A stretch of 64,000 bases of DNA from JANQMY01 sp965228775 (lineage in GTDB: Bacteria > Pseudomonadota > Alphaproteobacteria > JANQMY01): contig OZ245840.1 of the NCBI GenBank assembly GCA_965228775.1, forward strand, positions 2,418,001 through 2,482,000, given 5' to 3'. A model generated the notes under the pieces. The model worked only from the letters and a program-made list of their open reading frames with translations, did not search any database and was not told the DNA's origin. Shown piece by piece: positions 40,553 to 48,135 of this stretch. Within the stretch, counting starts at the first letter, position 1, and every line of letters starts with the position of its first letter. Position numbers and translations under genes: made by a program.

Positions 40553-42505
40553 CTAACGCCGCCCCGACGCTTCCGCGCGGCGCCTGTTCCGGACATAGAA
40601 TATGCCCACGGCAAACAATCCAACCAGCAAGGGCACAACACCGATATTGAGTACGCGCAAGCGGTTACTCAGAGCATCAATGTCTTTGCGCAAATTGCGC
40701 TGCACGTCGCGCAGCGCCGCGCGGCTTTCCGACAGTTCACGCCGGAACTGTTGAATTTCAGCCTGCTGCTGTTCCGACAAGGCAGCGATGTTGTAAGCGC
40801 CTTCCACGCCTTCGCTCTCCGGTGCCTGCCGCTGCAAAGCGCTTAACCGCGCTTCGGTGGCATTAATCTTCGCGTTCAGCGCTTCCTCTTCGCGAAGATA
40901 TTGGGCCTCCGCCTTGCGCTTTAGATCATTGACCACCGTAAATGGACGCGTGGAGGCGGACCGGCTGCGCAAGCTGATCAACGCGTCCGACCCCATCAGG
41001 TTGTCGACCGTGTTGACCACGAAACTTTGATTGTCGGCCACAGGCTGCGCGATGGTTTGACCCAACAGGTTTTGCTTTTGAACCCAGAAATTGTCGTCGA
41101 ACAAATCTGAATCAGTAACCAGCACAACGTTGATCCCGTTCTCAGCTTCCGCAATATGCTCCGGCAACGGATCTTTTTCGCCTTGCGCGGCAACTTCCGC
41201 ATTTTCGCCGTCAGCCGCCACCTCTTCAGCGGGCGCCCCATCGGGATATGCCGATTTGGCAGCACCTGAAATCCGCGCCCCCAAAATCAGCTCCTCGCCG
41301 CCCGGTGCATAGCCGGTCAGCAGGCGTTCCGGATTGGGCGTAAAGCGCACCTGAGCCACGTCGATCAACATGGCGTCTTTGGTGGTTTTAAAAAGCGGCT
41401 TTATGTCCGTGGTCTTATCGTCAAGAATCTTGAGGTGCCCGGCCGTACCAAGACCTAGCTCCTGAATATCGGCAGTGACCAAATCGTCGTCTGCCAGATC
41501 TTCGGCCAGCAAGCTCATCCACACCACATAGAAGACTTCTCGGCGGGGCGGACCGGCAGAGATTACACGCTGCGCGCGATTGGCATCGCCCACCACTTTG
41601 TCGGTCGGCATATCAACACCCCAAGCCGCCAGCAACGGGTCGAGCGTCGATATGGTAATGGCATTAGGATTCGGTTGGCCATATTGCCCCGGTTGACCGT
41701 TTACCTCCGAGTGCGGATCAAGGAAGACCAGTGCGCGACCACCGCGCAGCACGAACTGATCAATGGCATAGAGCGATTTCGCGGGCAATTCGCCCGGATG
41801 AACGACCAGCAAGACCTGTACATCATCGTCAATTCGATCAAATCCGTCTTCCATTTGGACAAGGTCGAAATTTTCGTCAAGCGCTTGATAAATCAAAAAC
41901 GGCTGCGCGCGGCCCTGCTGTGCTGCGGCAACGCCTCCCGGGCCGAACTGAAGCGGCAAGCTGGAAATCAATCCCACTTTCGGTTTCGTTAGCGTACTGA
42001 GCTTATGAACCATTTCCGTGAGGTCGTATTCCAGATACTGCTCACGCTCGCGGAAGAAAAACGAGATGGTTTCCCGGCCATTCGCAAGGTTGGTACCACT
42101 AAGCCCAAAGAATAAGCTTTGGCCGGTTTGGGTCGGCACAGCTTGAATGCCGTAAGACGCTGCCAGATCTTCTTCCGGCGAAAACGGTTCCGGATCGACC
42201 ACCTCTAGAATGAGTTTGTCGCCCGCCACCGATTTGAACGCGGCCAGCATGTCGCGCACCCGCGAGCCATAAGAGCTGATCATTGGAAACCCGGTCGCAA
42301 GCTTTTCCGAATAGAAGAAGCGCAGCGTGACTGGCTCTTCGATGGCCTTTAGGGTTTCGATGGTGCCGTCACTGAGCGTGAACAGCCCATTGTCCGTCAA
42401 GTCCAAACGGGCCTGGCGAAACGCGGTGTTTGAGAACACATTCAACGACAAAAACAAAACGACGCTGAATACGATAACGAGCGTTGCGTAGAGGCGGCGT
42501 GTCAT
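40553..42505 (-). CDS. GldG-family auxiliary ABC transporter protein
   Basis: A 650-residue protein of the GldG/ABC-type auxiliary family. A membrane helix at each end (LVIVFSVVLFLSLNVFSNTAF, about 8-28; LNIGVVPLLVGLFAVGIFYVR, about 620-640) brackets a periplasmic region with a Rossmann-like GldG domain: VTLRFFYSEKLATGFPMISSYGSRVRDML, then LVVHPGELPAKSLYAIDQFVLRGGRALVFLDP. A coiled coil of about 60 residues precedes the last helix. In Bacteroidetes GldG works with GldA and GldF in gliding; here the same arrangement serves an unknown export or envelope role. Confidence 0.87.
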   Translation of the reverse strand: MTRRLYATLVIVFSVVLFLSLNVFSNTAFRQARLDLTDNGLFTLSDGTIETLKAIEEPVTLRFFYSEKLATGFPMISSYGSRVRDMLAAFKSVAGDKLILEVVDPEPFSPEEDLAASYGIQAVPTQTGQSLFFGLSGTNLANGRETISFFFREREQYLEYDLTEMVHKLSTLTKPKVGLISSLPLQFGPGGVAAAQQGRAQPFLIYQALDENFDLVQMEDGFDRIDDDVQVLLVVHPGELPAKSLYAIDQFVLRGGRALVFLDPHSEVNGQPGQYGQPNPNAITISTLDPLLAAWGVDMPTDKVVGDANRAQRVISAGPPRREVFYVVWMSLLAEDLADDDLVTADIQELGLGTAGHLKILDDKTTDIKPLFKTTKDAMLIDVAQVRFTPNPERLLTGYAPGGEELILGARISGAAKSAYPDGAPAEEVAADGENAEVAAQGEKDPLPEHIAEAENGINVVLVTDSDLFDDNFWVQKQNLLGQTIAQPVADNQSFVVNTVDNLMGSDALISLRSRSASTRPFTVVNDLKRKAEAQYLREEEALNAKINATEARLSALQRQAPESEGVEGAYNIAALSEQQQAEIQQFRRELSESRAALRDVQRNLRKDIDALSNRLRVLNIGVVPLLVGLFAVGIFYVRNRRRAEASGRR

Positions 42506-42518
42506 TGGTCGTCTCCCC

Positions 42519-43253
42519 CTACGATGCTTTCCGCAGATCGATCATCACCGCATTGACGGTGAGCCACAACCAAATCAAGGATCCGAAATAAACCAAATCG
42601 CGAAAGTCGATCACGCCGGACTTAATCGCTTCAAAGCGGGTCAAGAAACTGAAAGACGCGATGGTCGACACAAGCGCCTGTGGTGCCCATCCGCTGAAGA
42701 AGTCCAGCACTTGGGGCAAACCACTTACCGTGAATAGGAAGCAGACCACCACAGTGACCACGAAGGCAATCACCTGGTTCTGGGTCATGGCGGAGATGCA
42801 GGACCCTATGGCGAGGAAACCGCCTGCCATCAAAAAGCTTCCCAGGTAGCTCGCGATGATGACGCCATTATCCGGATCGCCCAGATAGTTGACCGTCAGC
42901 CAAATCGGAAAGGTGAGCGCCAAAGCAATGCCTGCGAAAATCCAGGCCGCGAAGAATTTCCCCAGCACGGCCGACCATAAAGGCACCGGCAGTGTGAGCA
43001 GTAACTCAATCGTGCCGGATTTGCGCTCTTCCGCCCACAACCGCATGGCAATGGCGGGGATGAGAAACAGATAAAGCCAGGGATGGTAATCGAAGAAGGC
43101 CTTGAGGTTGGCCTGGCCTACGCCATAGAAATTGCCCAGGTAAAACGTGAAACTCATCGTGGCGAACAGGAAGATCACGATGAACACATAGGCCAGGGGC
43201 GTCGCGAAATAGCCCACCAGTTCACGTTTGAAGATGGCCAGCATTTCATTCAT
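42519..43253 (-). CDS. ABC transporter permease (GldF/ABC-2 type)
   Basis: A 244-residue ABC-2 type membrane subunit with six helices. IFKRELVGYFATPLAYVFIVIFLFATMSFTFY begins the first helix, followed by ERKSGTIELLLTLPVPLWSAVLGKF, the conserved cytoplasmic coupling segment of ABC-2 and GldF-like permeases. It overlaps the upstream ATPase gene by 4 bp and precedes the GldG-like gene by 13 bp. With these it would form an exporter whose substrate cannot be deduced. Confidence 0.9.
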   Translation of the reverse strand: MNEMLAIFKRELVGYFATPLAYVFIVIFLFATMSFTFYLGNFYGVGQANLKAFFDYHPWLYLFLIPAIAMRLWAEERKSGTIELLLTLPVPLWSAVLGKFFAAWIFAGIALALTFPIWLTVNYLGDPDNGVIIASYLGSFLMAGGFLAIGSCISAMTQNQVIAFVVTVVVCFLFTVSGLPQVLDFFSGWAPQALVSTIASFSFLTRFEAIKSGVIDFRDLVYFGSLIWLWLTVNAVMIDLRKAS

Positions 43254-44230
43254 GCGGAACGCCCCGCGGTTTCGGCATCGGATGTGGTCAGAGTGCGGAA
43301 TACTTCGTCAAGCCGCCCCTCTTCCACATAAAGAGCTTTGACATCCCATCCGGCACTGGCGGCTTGTCCGCTGACCTTGTCGATCAAGACGGCGCCGTGC
43401 TTTGGAAAGATCGTGAAACGGTTTTCACCATCATTGACCTTGCCTATTTGAACGTCTGCCACACCTTCAATGCCTTTGAGCGTGGCTGACGGAGCGTCGC
43501 CCAATGCTTCCGGCAGGGAAATGATCACAGCATTATGGTGTTTCGATTTCGCGGTGAGCTCTGCCGGTGTCCCATCGGCAACTACTTTGCCTTGATCGAT
43601 GATCATCGCCCGTGTGCACACCGCTTCAACCTCTTCCAGAATATGGGTTGAGATAACAATGGCCTTTTCCTGCGCCATATCTGCGATCAGACCGCGCACC
43701 GCATGTTTTTGATTTGGGTCCAATCCGTCGGTGGGTTCATCCATGATCAGGACAGGCGGATCATGAAGGATCGCCTGCGCAAGGCCGACCCGGCGCTTAA
43801 ACCCTTTCGACAGGGTTTCGATGGGTTGGTGAAGAACTTTGCCAAGATCGGTCCGGTCTGCGGCGCGGTCGACAGCCTTTGCCGCCTCGTCACCTTTCAT
43901 GCCGCGTACCGAAGCAATGAAGGCCAGAAACTCAGACGGCGTCATGTCCGAATAAGCAGGTGCGCCTTCCGGCAAATAGCCGATCGATCGGCGGGCTTCT
44001 TGGGGCTGATTTTCCACATCGAAACCGCAAACGGAAATCGAACCGCTGGTGGGGGCTAAAAACCCAGTCACCATCTTCATGGTGGTGGACTTGCCTGCCC
44101 CGTTAGGCCCCAGAAAACCAAGGACCTCACCTTTGGCCACATCGAACGACAGGCCATCTACCGCCGTGAAAGGCCCAAACCGTTTCACGAGGTGTTTGAT
44201 GGAAATCATCAGAGAAGACGAAGACGTCAT
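43250..44230 (-). CDS. ABC transporter ATP-binding protein (GldA-like)
   Basis: A 326-residue ATPase of the DrrA/GldA type. Walker A GFLGPNGAGKSTTMKMV, signature LSKGFKRRVGLAQAIL and Walker B VLIMDEPTDGLDPNQ are intact, plus the switch histidine in VISTHILEEVEAVC. A C-terminal extension of about 100 residues is typical of DrrA-type proteins. The first ATG is 44230; a second seven codons on (MISIKHLVKRFG) is equally possible and neither has a strong ribosome-binding site. First gene of the four-gene unit. Confidence 0.92.
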   Translation of the reverse strand: MTSSSSLMISIKHLVKRFGPFTAVDGLSFDVAKGEVLGFLGPNGAGKSTTMKMVTGFLAPTSGSISVCGFDVENQPQEARRSIGYLPEGAPAYSDMTPSEFLAFIASVRGMKGDEAAKAVDRAADRTDLGKVLHQPIETLSKGFKRRVGLAQAILHDPPVLIMDEPTDGLDPNQKHAVRGLIADMAQEKAIVISTHILEEVEAVCTRAMIIDQGKVVADGTPAELTAKSKHHNAVIISLPEALGDAPSATLKGIEGVADVQIGKVNDGENRFTIFPKHGAVLIDKVSGQAASAGWDVKALYVEEGRLDEVFRTLTTSDAETAGRSA

Positions 44231-44328
44231 ATGCTCAGGCTGGATTCCGCGAATCAGGACAAGGGCGGTTCAAACCGGGGCTAGATAGACAATCCACAAG
44301 GCAGGATCAAGGGGCCACGCCACACCAC

Positions 44329-44376
44329 ACGTATAAAAATGGACCGGGCGGTTCCACTTGGGGTGGGACCGCCCGG
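44329..44376 (-). terminator. Strong hairpin with T-tract on the minus strand
   Basis: Arms CCGGGCGGTTCCAC (44344-44357) and GTGGGACCGCCCGG (44363-44376) pair over 13 of 14 positions; on the minus strand it is followed by TCCATTTTTA. It directly follows the small proline-rich frame and would end its transcript. Confidence 0.6.
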
Positions 44377-44403
44377 CAGGTGAGGAGACAGACATTTGTT
44401 GGC

Positions 44404-44541
44404 TTAGCCGACCGGCGCAATTTGCAGACCCGGGGGGGCTGGGGGGGCTTGTAAACCGGACCTTTGTGAGTTCCGATCGACGCTGCCAACGATCTCAATA
44501 TCGTTGCCCATTGGGGCGGGCGCTGGGCCAAATCTAGGCAT
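44404..44541 (-). CDS. Candidate small proline-rich protein, 45 residues
   Basis: A short frame, MPRFGPAPAPMGNDIEIVGS then VDRNSQRSGL, QAPPAPPGLQ and IAPVG, ending TAA. It is Pro/Ala/Gly-rich without membrane segments. It lies between a hairpin of the upstream gene and a strong terminator 27 bp after its stop, which fits a separate small transcript. There is no clear ribosome-binding site, so the unit could instead be a non-coding RNA with C-rich stretches. I cannot assign a family. Confidence 0.35.
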   Translation of the reverse strand: MPRFGPAPAPMGNDIEIVGSVDRNSQRSGLQAPPAPPGLQIAPVG

Positions 44542-44574
44542 TATTGTGACAAATCTGAAATGTCTCGTCATGGT

Positions 44575-44600
44575 TAAAAGCCTATTAAAATCAATAGGCT
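44575..44600 (-). terminator. Hairpin after the lauroyl acyltransferase gene
   Basis: AGCCTATT (44579-44586) pairs perfectly with AATAGGCT (44593-44600), 6-nt loop; the minus strand continues TTTT. Moderate stem, suitably placed 65 bp after the acyltransferase stop. Confidence 0.5.
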
Positions 44601-44664
44601 AGCCAATCGCGCGCGTCACCGATTCCGGTCTCCAAAGCCTTGATTCACAAGGGGTTTCGGACGC

Positions 44665-45576
44665 TCAATCCGCACGCCAGCGCCGATGCAGCCAGAGCCA
44701 TTGTTCGGGACGGTCCCGCACCCAGCCTTCCACCATTTCATTGACTCTGGCCATATTCGCCTTGATGTCGTCATCCCGGGAAGCCGTTTTCTGCATTTCA
44801 AGCGGCTGAGAAATGGATAGTTTGAACCGCCCTTCAGGCAGGCGTTCTACGCGCGCGCCATAAACCGGGCATTCGAACCGGCGCGCCAGCTTTGCCAAGG
44901 TGGGCGGCGTATGTGCTGGGCGATTGAAAAATGGCAGAACCGGCCCCCGCGTGAAATGCTGATCCACCAGAATGCCCACTTGGCCGCCTTCGCCAAGGAC
45001 TTTCGATGCGGCCATGGCCGCCCCGAGGCCGGACGGCAGCAAGGTGCCCATGTTTTCGCCGCGAATGCGTTGAATGAGACGATTGATGTAAGGGTTGTTG
45101 GGCCGCCGAAAAATCACTGAGATGGGCAGGTCGTATTGAGCCGCACAGACCGCGAGCAATTCCCAGTTCGCCAGGTGCGCGGTGAACACGATGGCAGGTT
45201 TGCCGCTGTCACGCAGCGCCAAGAAGTTTTCAATGCCTTGGACTTCGATGCGGTCAAACCGGTCCGGGTGAGCCGGGTCATAATCCCAAATCCGATCAAG
45301 ATGCGGATACTCCGCCGCCGTGCGCCCAAGATTGTCCCAGACCCCGCGCAGGATTTCTTCGATTTCGCCGGGCGACTTTTCCGGATAGGCCGCCGCCAAA
45401 TTCGCCCGGCCCCGGCGGCTCACTTTGATGCGCGGACCTATGGTGCGCGCAACCCAGCCACCAAAATTGGAACTGGCCTGCCAGGGAAAAAGGCGCGCAA
45501 TGGCAAATACGGTCCAGGCAAAAGCCGCCACCAGCCATTGTCCAACGCGAACAAAAAAAAGATAAACCGCCGCCAA
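44665..45576 (-). CDS. Lysophospholipid/lipid A acyltransferase (LpxL/HtrB family)
   Basis: A 303-residue membrane-bound acyltransferase that adds a secondary acyl chain to the lipid A precursor. The N-terminal helix (WLVAAFAWTVFAIARLFPWQ, about 14-33) anchors it in the inner membrane. The catalytic HxxxxE motif is FTAHLANWELLAV, followed by YDLPISVIFRRPNNPYINRL, and ILVDQHFTRGPVLPFF matches the second conserved block. The end RPEQWLWLHRRWR is diagnostic of the family. No other lipid A gene is near, though the heptose genes hldE and hldD are 9 kb away. Specificity (lauroyl or other) is not determinable. Confidence 0.92.
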   Translation of the reverse strand: MAAVYLFFVRVGQWLVAAFAWTVFAIARLFPWQASSNFGGWVARTIGPRIKVSRRGRANLAAAYPEKSPGEIEEILRGVWDNLGRTAAEYPHLDRIWDYDPAHPDRFDRIEVQGIENFLALRDSGKPAIVFTAHLANWELLAVCAAQYDLPISVIFRRPNNPYINRLIQRIRGENMGTLLPSGLGAAMAASKVLGEGGQVGILVDQHFTRGPVLPFFNRPAHTPPTLAKLARRFECPVYGARVERLPEGRFKLSISQPLEMQKTASRDDDIKANMARVNEMVEGWVRDRPEQWLWLHRRWRAD

Positions 45577-45899
45577 GCGTCACCCCTTACATTGTTACTT
45601 TTCTACTCGCCCACTATCGCATAGCGATTTCATGTGCCAGCGTTCGGATTTCCTATCCTTCGAGACGCTCGCATAGCTCGCCCTCAGGATGAGGAAATCC
45701 AACGTTTCATTTGCGCCCTCATCCTGAGGAACCGCCGCAAGGCGGTGTCTCGAAGGACGAGGGCGCCAATTGCGGATACCTCACCTGTAACGGCAGATCT
45801 TCGTCAATTGCCACATTTCGACCGATTTGAAACCCAAATTCGGACACCTTGACCCAACACAATTCGCCTCACAAAGCAATTGTTCGGAGTGACACGCGA
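45577..45899. other. Intergenic stretch with composite repeat
   Basis: About 320 bp divergent spacer between the acyltransferase and the nuclease-like gene. The central 124 bp is a composite palindromic repeat; the rest has no gene. The promoter of the plus-strand gene is not obvious. Confidence 0.6.
45645..45768. repeat. Composite palindromic repeat (type 1 forward, type 2 reversed)
   Basis: The left unit (45645-45700) opens GGATTTCCTATCCTTCGAG and closes CAGGATGAGGAAATCC; the right unit (45713-45768) opens GCGCCCTCATCCTGAGGA, contains CCGCCGCAAGGCGG and closes TCTCGAAGGACGAGGGCGC. Taken whole it is the inverted counterpart of 25792-25911. A single left-type unit is at 10398-10454. Confidence 0.82.
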
Positions 45900-46352
45900 A
45901 TGCGGAAACTCGTTTTACTGACGATTATGCTCATGGCAATACCCATGACGGCCCGCGCGGATATGGATGGCTATGGCAAAGTTGTGGCGGCGAACGCAGT
46001 TCTGCTCAATGGCACGACCATTCGCCTGTGGGGAATCGAGCCGCCCCCAGCGGGGTCAGTCTGCGCCTATGACGGCATCACCGACAACTGCCGCTCGCTT
46101 GCCATGACAATGCTCCGTGAACTGATACATCAACACCCTATTTATTGTGAGGAAGTGGCGCATGAGGCGGAACAGTTCGTTTCCGGCCGCTGCACATTAA
46201 GTCCCGCTGATCTCGGCGGACTGTTGGTCAATGCCGGCCTTGCCCGAGACAACCGGGCAGAATCCGGCGGCATCTATACCTTCGCGGAATCGAATGCCCG
46301 TGCTAGAAGCCGGGGGATCTGGGCTCACCAAACCGTATCGGTGAGCCAATGA
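45900..46352 (+). CDS. Exported thermonuclease (SNase)-like protein
   Basis: A 150-residue secreted protein. Signal peptide KLVLLTIMLMAIPMTARA, cleaved before DMDG. The rest resembles the staphylococcal-nuclease OB-fold: GYGKVVAANAVLLNGTTIRLWGIEPPP, where the family has D.l.v.g..iRL.GidaP, and NAGLARDNRAESGGIYTFAESNARARSRGIWA, equal to the A..yr.A...A+....GiW end. The nuclease catalytic Arg/Glu set is not fully recognisable, so activity is uncertain. Its TGA overlaps the ATG of a short downstream frame. ATG 45900 was chosen because the signal peptide begins there. Confidence 0.72.
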   Translation: MRKLVLLTIMLMAIPMTARADMDGYGKVVAANAVLLNGTTIRLWGIEPPPAGSVCAYDGITDNCRSLAMTMLRELIHQHPIYCEEVAHEAEQFVSGRCTLSPADLGGLLVNAGLARDNRAESGGIYTFAESNARARSRGIWAHQTVSVSQ

Positions 46353-46522
46353 TCCATTTGCTTGCACGGGCCTTGGTGTTTTTGAGCATTACCCTAGGCG
46401 GGTCGTTTGCCTTCTTGGCGATGACAACGCCCGGCAATTCCACCGTTCTGTCAATTCACGATGAAACGCCAAACGCCGCCGACTTTTTCGGCATGGTGAC
46501 AGTAGAAAGCATTGCCCACTAA
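46349..46522 (+). CDS. Candidate small membrane protein coupled to the nuclease-like gene
   Basis: A 57-residue frame starting in the ATGA overlap of the previous stop, the typical sign of coupling. It begins MIHLLARALVFLSITLGGSF, a single membrane helix, then MTTPGNSTVLSIHDETPNAA and a polar tail. The last 72 bp overlap the end of the convergent gene in antisense, which weakens the case. No family recognised. Confidence 0.35.
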   Translation: MIHLLARALVFLSITLGGSFAFLAMTTPGNSTVLSIHDETPNAADFFGMVTVESIAH

Positions 46523-47353
46523 ACGGTCCGCATGCGCCTCTACCACCGGCCAATCCTTGGCTGAGCACTTATCAAGCGTACAGAAACAGACACCGCCTTC
46601 GGCTTGGAGCCTGCCAGGCGCATCGGACGATTCCTCTAATAGAAAAACAAACTGCGGTTCTTTATCTCCCGGATAGGAATAAACCGATAGAGCCTGGGCA
46701 AACGCGGCGCGAATGGCCTTCTCCTCGCCATTCGTTGGTTTCTTTATGTCATTGCCGCGATAACTGATTTCAACATAATCACGTGGCGCGAACCAATGGT
46801 GCACTTTGACAATGTTTGCGCCAACAAATTCCGTTCCACGATCCGTACAGACAATTATTTCGTCTAGGCCGCCGGTTTCATTTCTGGGCAACTCGTCGCC
46901 TCTTTTGAGACCTTCCGGCACACCGGAACATGACGCATCGTAGTCGGACTCGATCGTCAACTCCGAGAACTGCGCAATTCTTTCAGCTTCAAGGGCCATA
47001 TCCCGGCCGATAGATGCATGTCTATCGTCTCTTTCTGCTTTTTCCTTCGGAAAGAACTTCGGCGCACTGAACGAGAGGCCCATGCAGATTTCATCGCTGT
47101 CGCGAGAATAGGTTGGGGCCAGTTCGGTACAAATCGAACAAACCAAAGACCGGCAAACATCCACGAAGCCGCGTACTCGGACGGTTTGTCCGTGGTATTT
47201 CCACGGGTCGGCATGAATTTCGGCAAGTGTCGCAGTGAGCCCTGACCTTTCATTTGCTTGTGTGGCTTTTGACAAGTGGATGAGGACAAAGACAGCCAGG
47301 ACGATGGCCATGCATACTTTGGAACAATCCTGAATGTGGTTTGTCCAAAACAT
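46451..47353 (-). CDS. Secreted cysteine-rich protein of unknown function
   Basis: A 300-residue protein with an N-terminal signal or anchor (MAIVLAVFVLIHLSKATQA after a short leader). The first domain, TATLAEIHADPWKYHGQTVRVRGFVDVCRSLVCSICTE, resembles an OB-like exported domain with several cysteines; a late SYRGNDIKKPTNGEEKAIRAAFAQALSVYSYPGDK block and CFCTLDKCSAKDWP follow. Cysteines suggest disulfides in the periplasm. GGGAGG lies 8 bases before the ATG at 47353, which settles the start although the hydrophobic core begins 14 residues later. Base use is AT-richer than in neighbours. I do not recognise a family. Confidence 0.68.
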   Translation of the reverse strand: MFWTNHIQDCSKVCMAIVLAVFVLIHLSKATQANERSGLTATLAEIHADPWKYHGQTVRVRGFVDVCRSLVCSICTELAPTYSRDSDEICMGLSFSAPKFFPKEKAERDDRHASIGRDMALEAERIAQFSELTIESDYDASCSGVPEGLKRGDELPRNETGGLDEIIVCTDRGTEFVGANIVKVHHWFAPRDYVEISYRGNDIKKPTNGEEKAIRAAFAQALSVYSYPGDKEPQFVFLLEESSDAPGRLQAEGGVCFCTLDKCSAKDWPVVEAHADRLVGNAFYCHHAEKVGGVWRFIVN

Positions 47354-47444
47354 CTCACAAACCTCCCTTTTGTTTCGCTGGCCCCTTTATTTCTTGATCC
47401 AAAACCTATCATATGGCGCCCGCATCAAAAGCGAAGGACACCAC

Positions 47445-48089
47445 ATGATTAAGGCAGTGATTTGGGATTTCGGGGGCGTACTTACCTCCAGTCCGTTCGA
47501 AGCGTTCAACCGTTATGAAGCAGAACGGGGTTTTCCGAAGGATTTTATCAGAAGCATCAATGCCACCGACCCAGATACGAATGCATGGGCGCTTTTCGAG
47601 CGCAGCGACATCACACCGCAAGAATTCGATGTGAAGTTTGCGGAAGAATCCGAAGCCAAGGGCCACAAAATTCCCGGTGCGGATGTTATCGCCCTTCTCG
47701 CGGGAGATCTTCGTCCCGCCATGGTTTCCGCCCTCAAGATGGTTTCCGGCCAATTCAAGACCGGCTGCATCACCAACAATGTCAGCGCCGGTGAAGGAGC
47801 CGGCATGGCGCGCACCCATGAGAAAGCCCAAGCCGTGGCGGAAGTGATGTCCCTGTTTCACGAAGTCATTGAATCCAGCAAGGTGGGCATTCGCAAGCCG
47901 GACCCCCGCATCTATCAGATGATGTGCGAGAAGCTGGAGATCGAACCCGCCGATGCGGTTTATCTGGACGACCTTGGCATCAACTGCAAGCCTGCACGCG
48001 CCCTTGGCATGACCACCATCAAAGTGACCGACCCGGACGTGGCCCTGGCAAAGCTTGAGAAAGCTGTAGGCTTACCCCTCCGCGGATGA
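47445..48089 (+). CDS. HAD-family hydrolase (epoxide-hydrolase-type phosphatase-like)
   Basis: A 214-residue HAD-superfamily protein. Motif I IWDFGGVLT (nucleophile Asp8), motif II GCITNNVSAG, motif III KVGIRKPDPRIYQMM with the lysine, and motif IV YLDDLGINCKPARALGM (Asp pair) are complete. The DFGGVL form and the IRKPDP...DDLG pattern match the N-terminal-domain-like phosphatases related to soluble epoxide hydrolase and ACAD10. AAGGA precedes the ATG. The TGA stop lies inside a 22-bp tandem repeat shared with the end of the convergent MMPL gene. Confidence 0.9.
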   Translation: MIKAVIWDFGGVLTSSPFEAFNRYEAERGFPKDFIRSINATDPDTNAWALFERSDITPQEFDVKFAEESEAKGHKIPGADVIALLAGDLRPAMVSALKMVSGQFKTGCITNNVSAGEGAGMARTHEKAQAVAEVMSLFHEVIESSKVGIRKPDPRIYQMMCEKLEIEPADAVYLDDLGINCKPARALGMTTIKVTDPDVALAKLEKAVGLPLRG

Positions 48090-48135
48090 TGCTTCATCCG
48101 TAGGGGGATGATGCTTCATCCGTAGGGGGATGATG
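48084..48135. repeat. 22-bp tandem repeat at the junction of two convergent genes
   Basis: A unit beginning GGATGATGCTTCATCC and ending GTAGGG occurs at 48084-48105 and 48106-48127, with a further partial GGATGATG at 48128-48135. Each unit contains the dyad GGATGA/TCATCC, so a hairpin can form. The stop codons of both convergent genes (48087-48089 plus, 48094-48096 minus) are inside it. Confidence 0.9.

Larger units (their letters stand above)
44231..44664. other. Stretch between ABC operon and acyltransferase holding a small transcription unit
   Basis: No long gene. It contains, on the minus strand, a hairpin that may end the acyltransferase transcript (44575-44600), a 45-codon proline-rich frame (44404-44541) and a strong hairpin with a T-tract (44329-44376). 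The promoter of the ABC operon should lie to the left of these. Two seven-base G runs (plus strand) occur at 44432-44448. Confidence 0.6.

Noticed and set aside
44432..44448. A functional G-quadruplex
   Set aside because: Only two G runs are present; they are read more simply as the complement of proline codons in the small frame or C-rich RNA loops.
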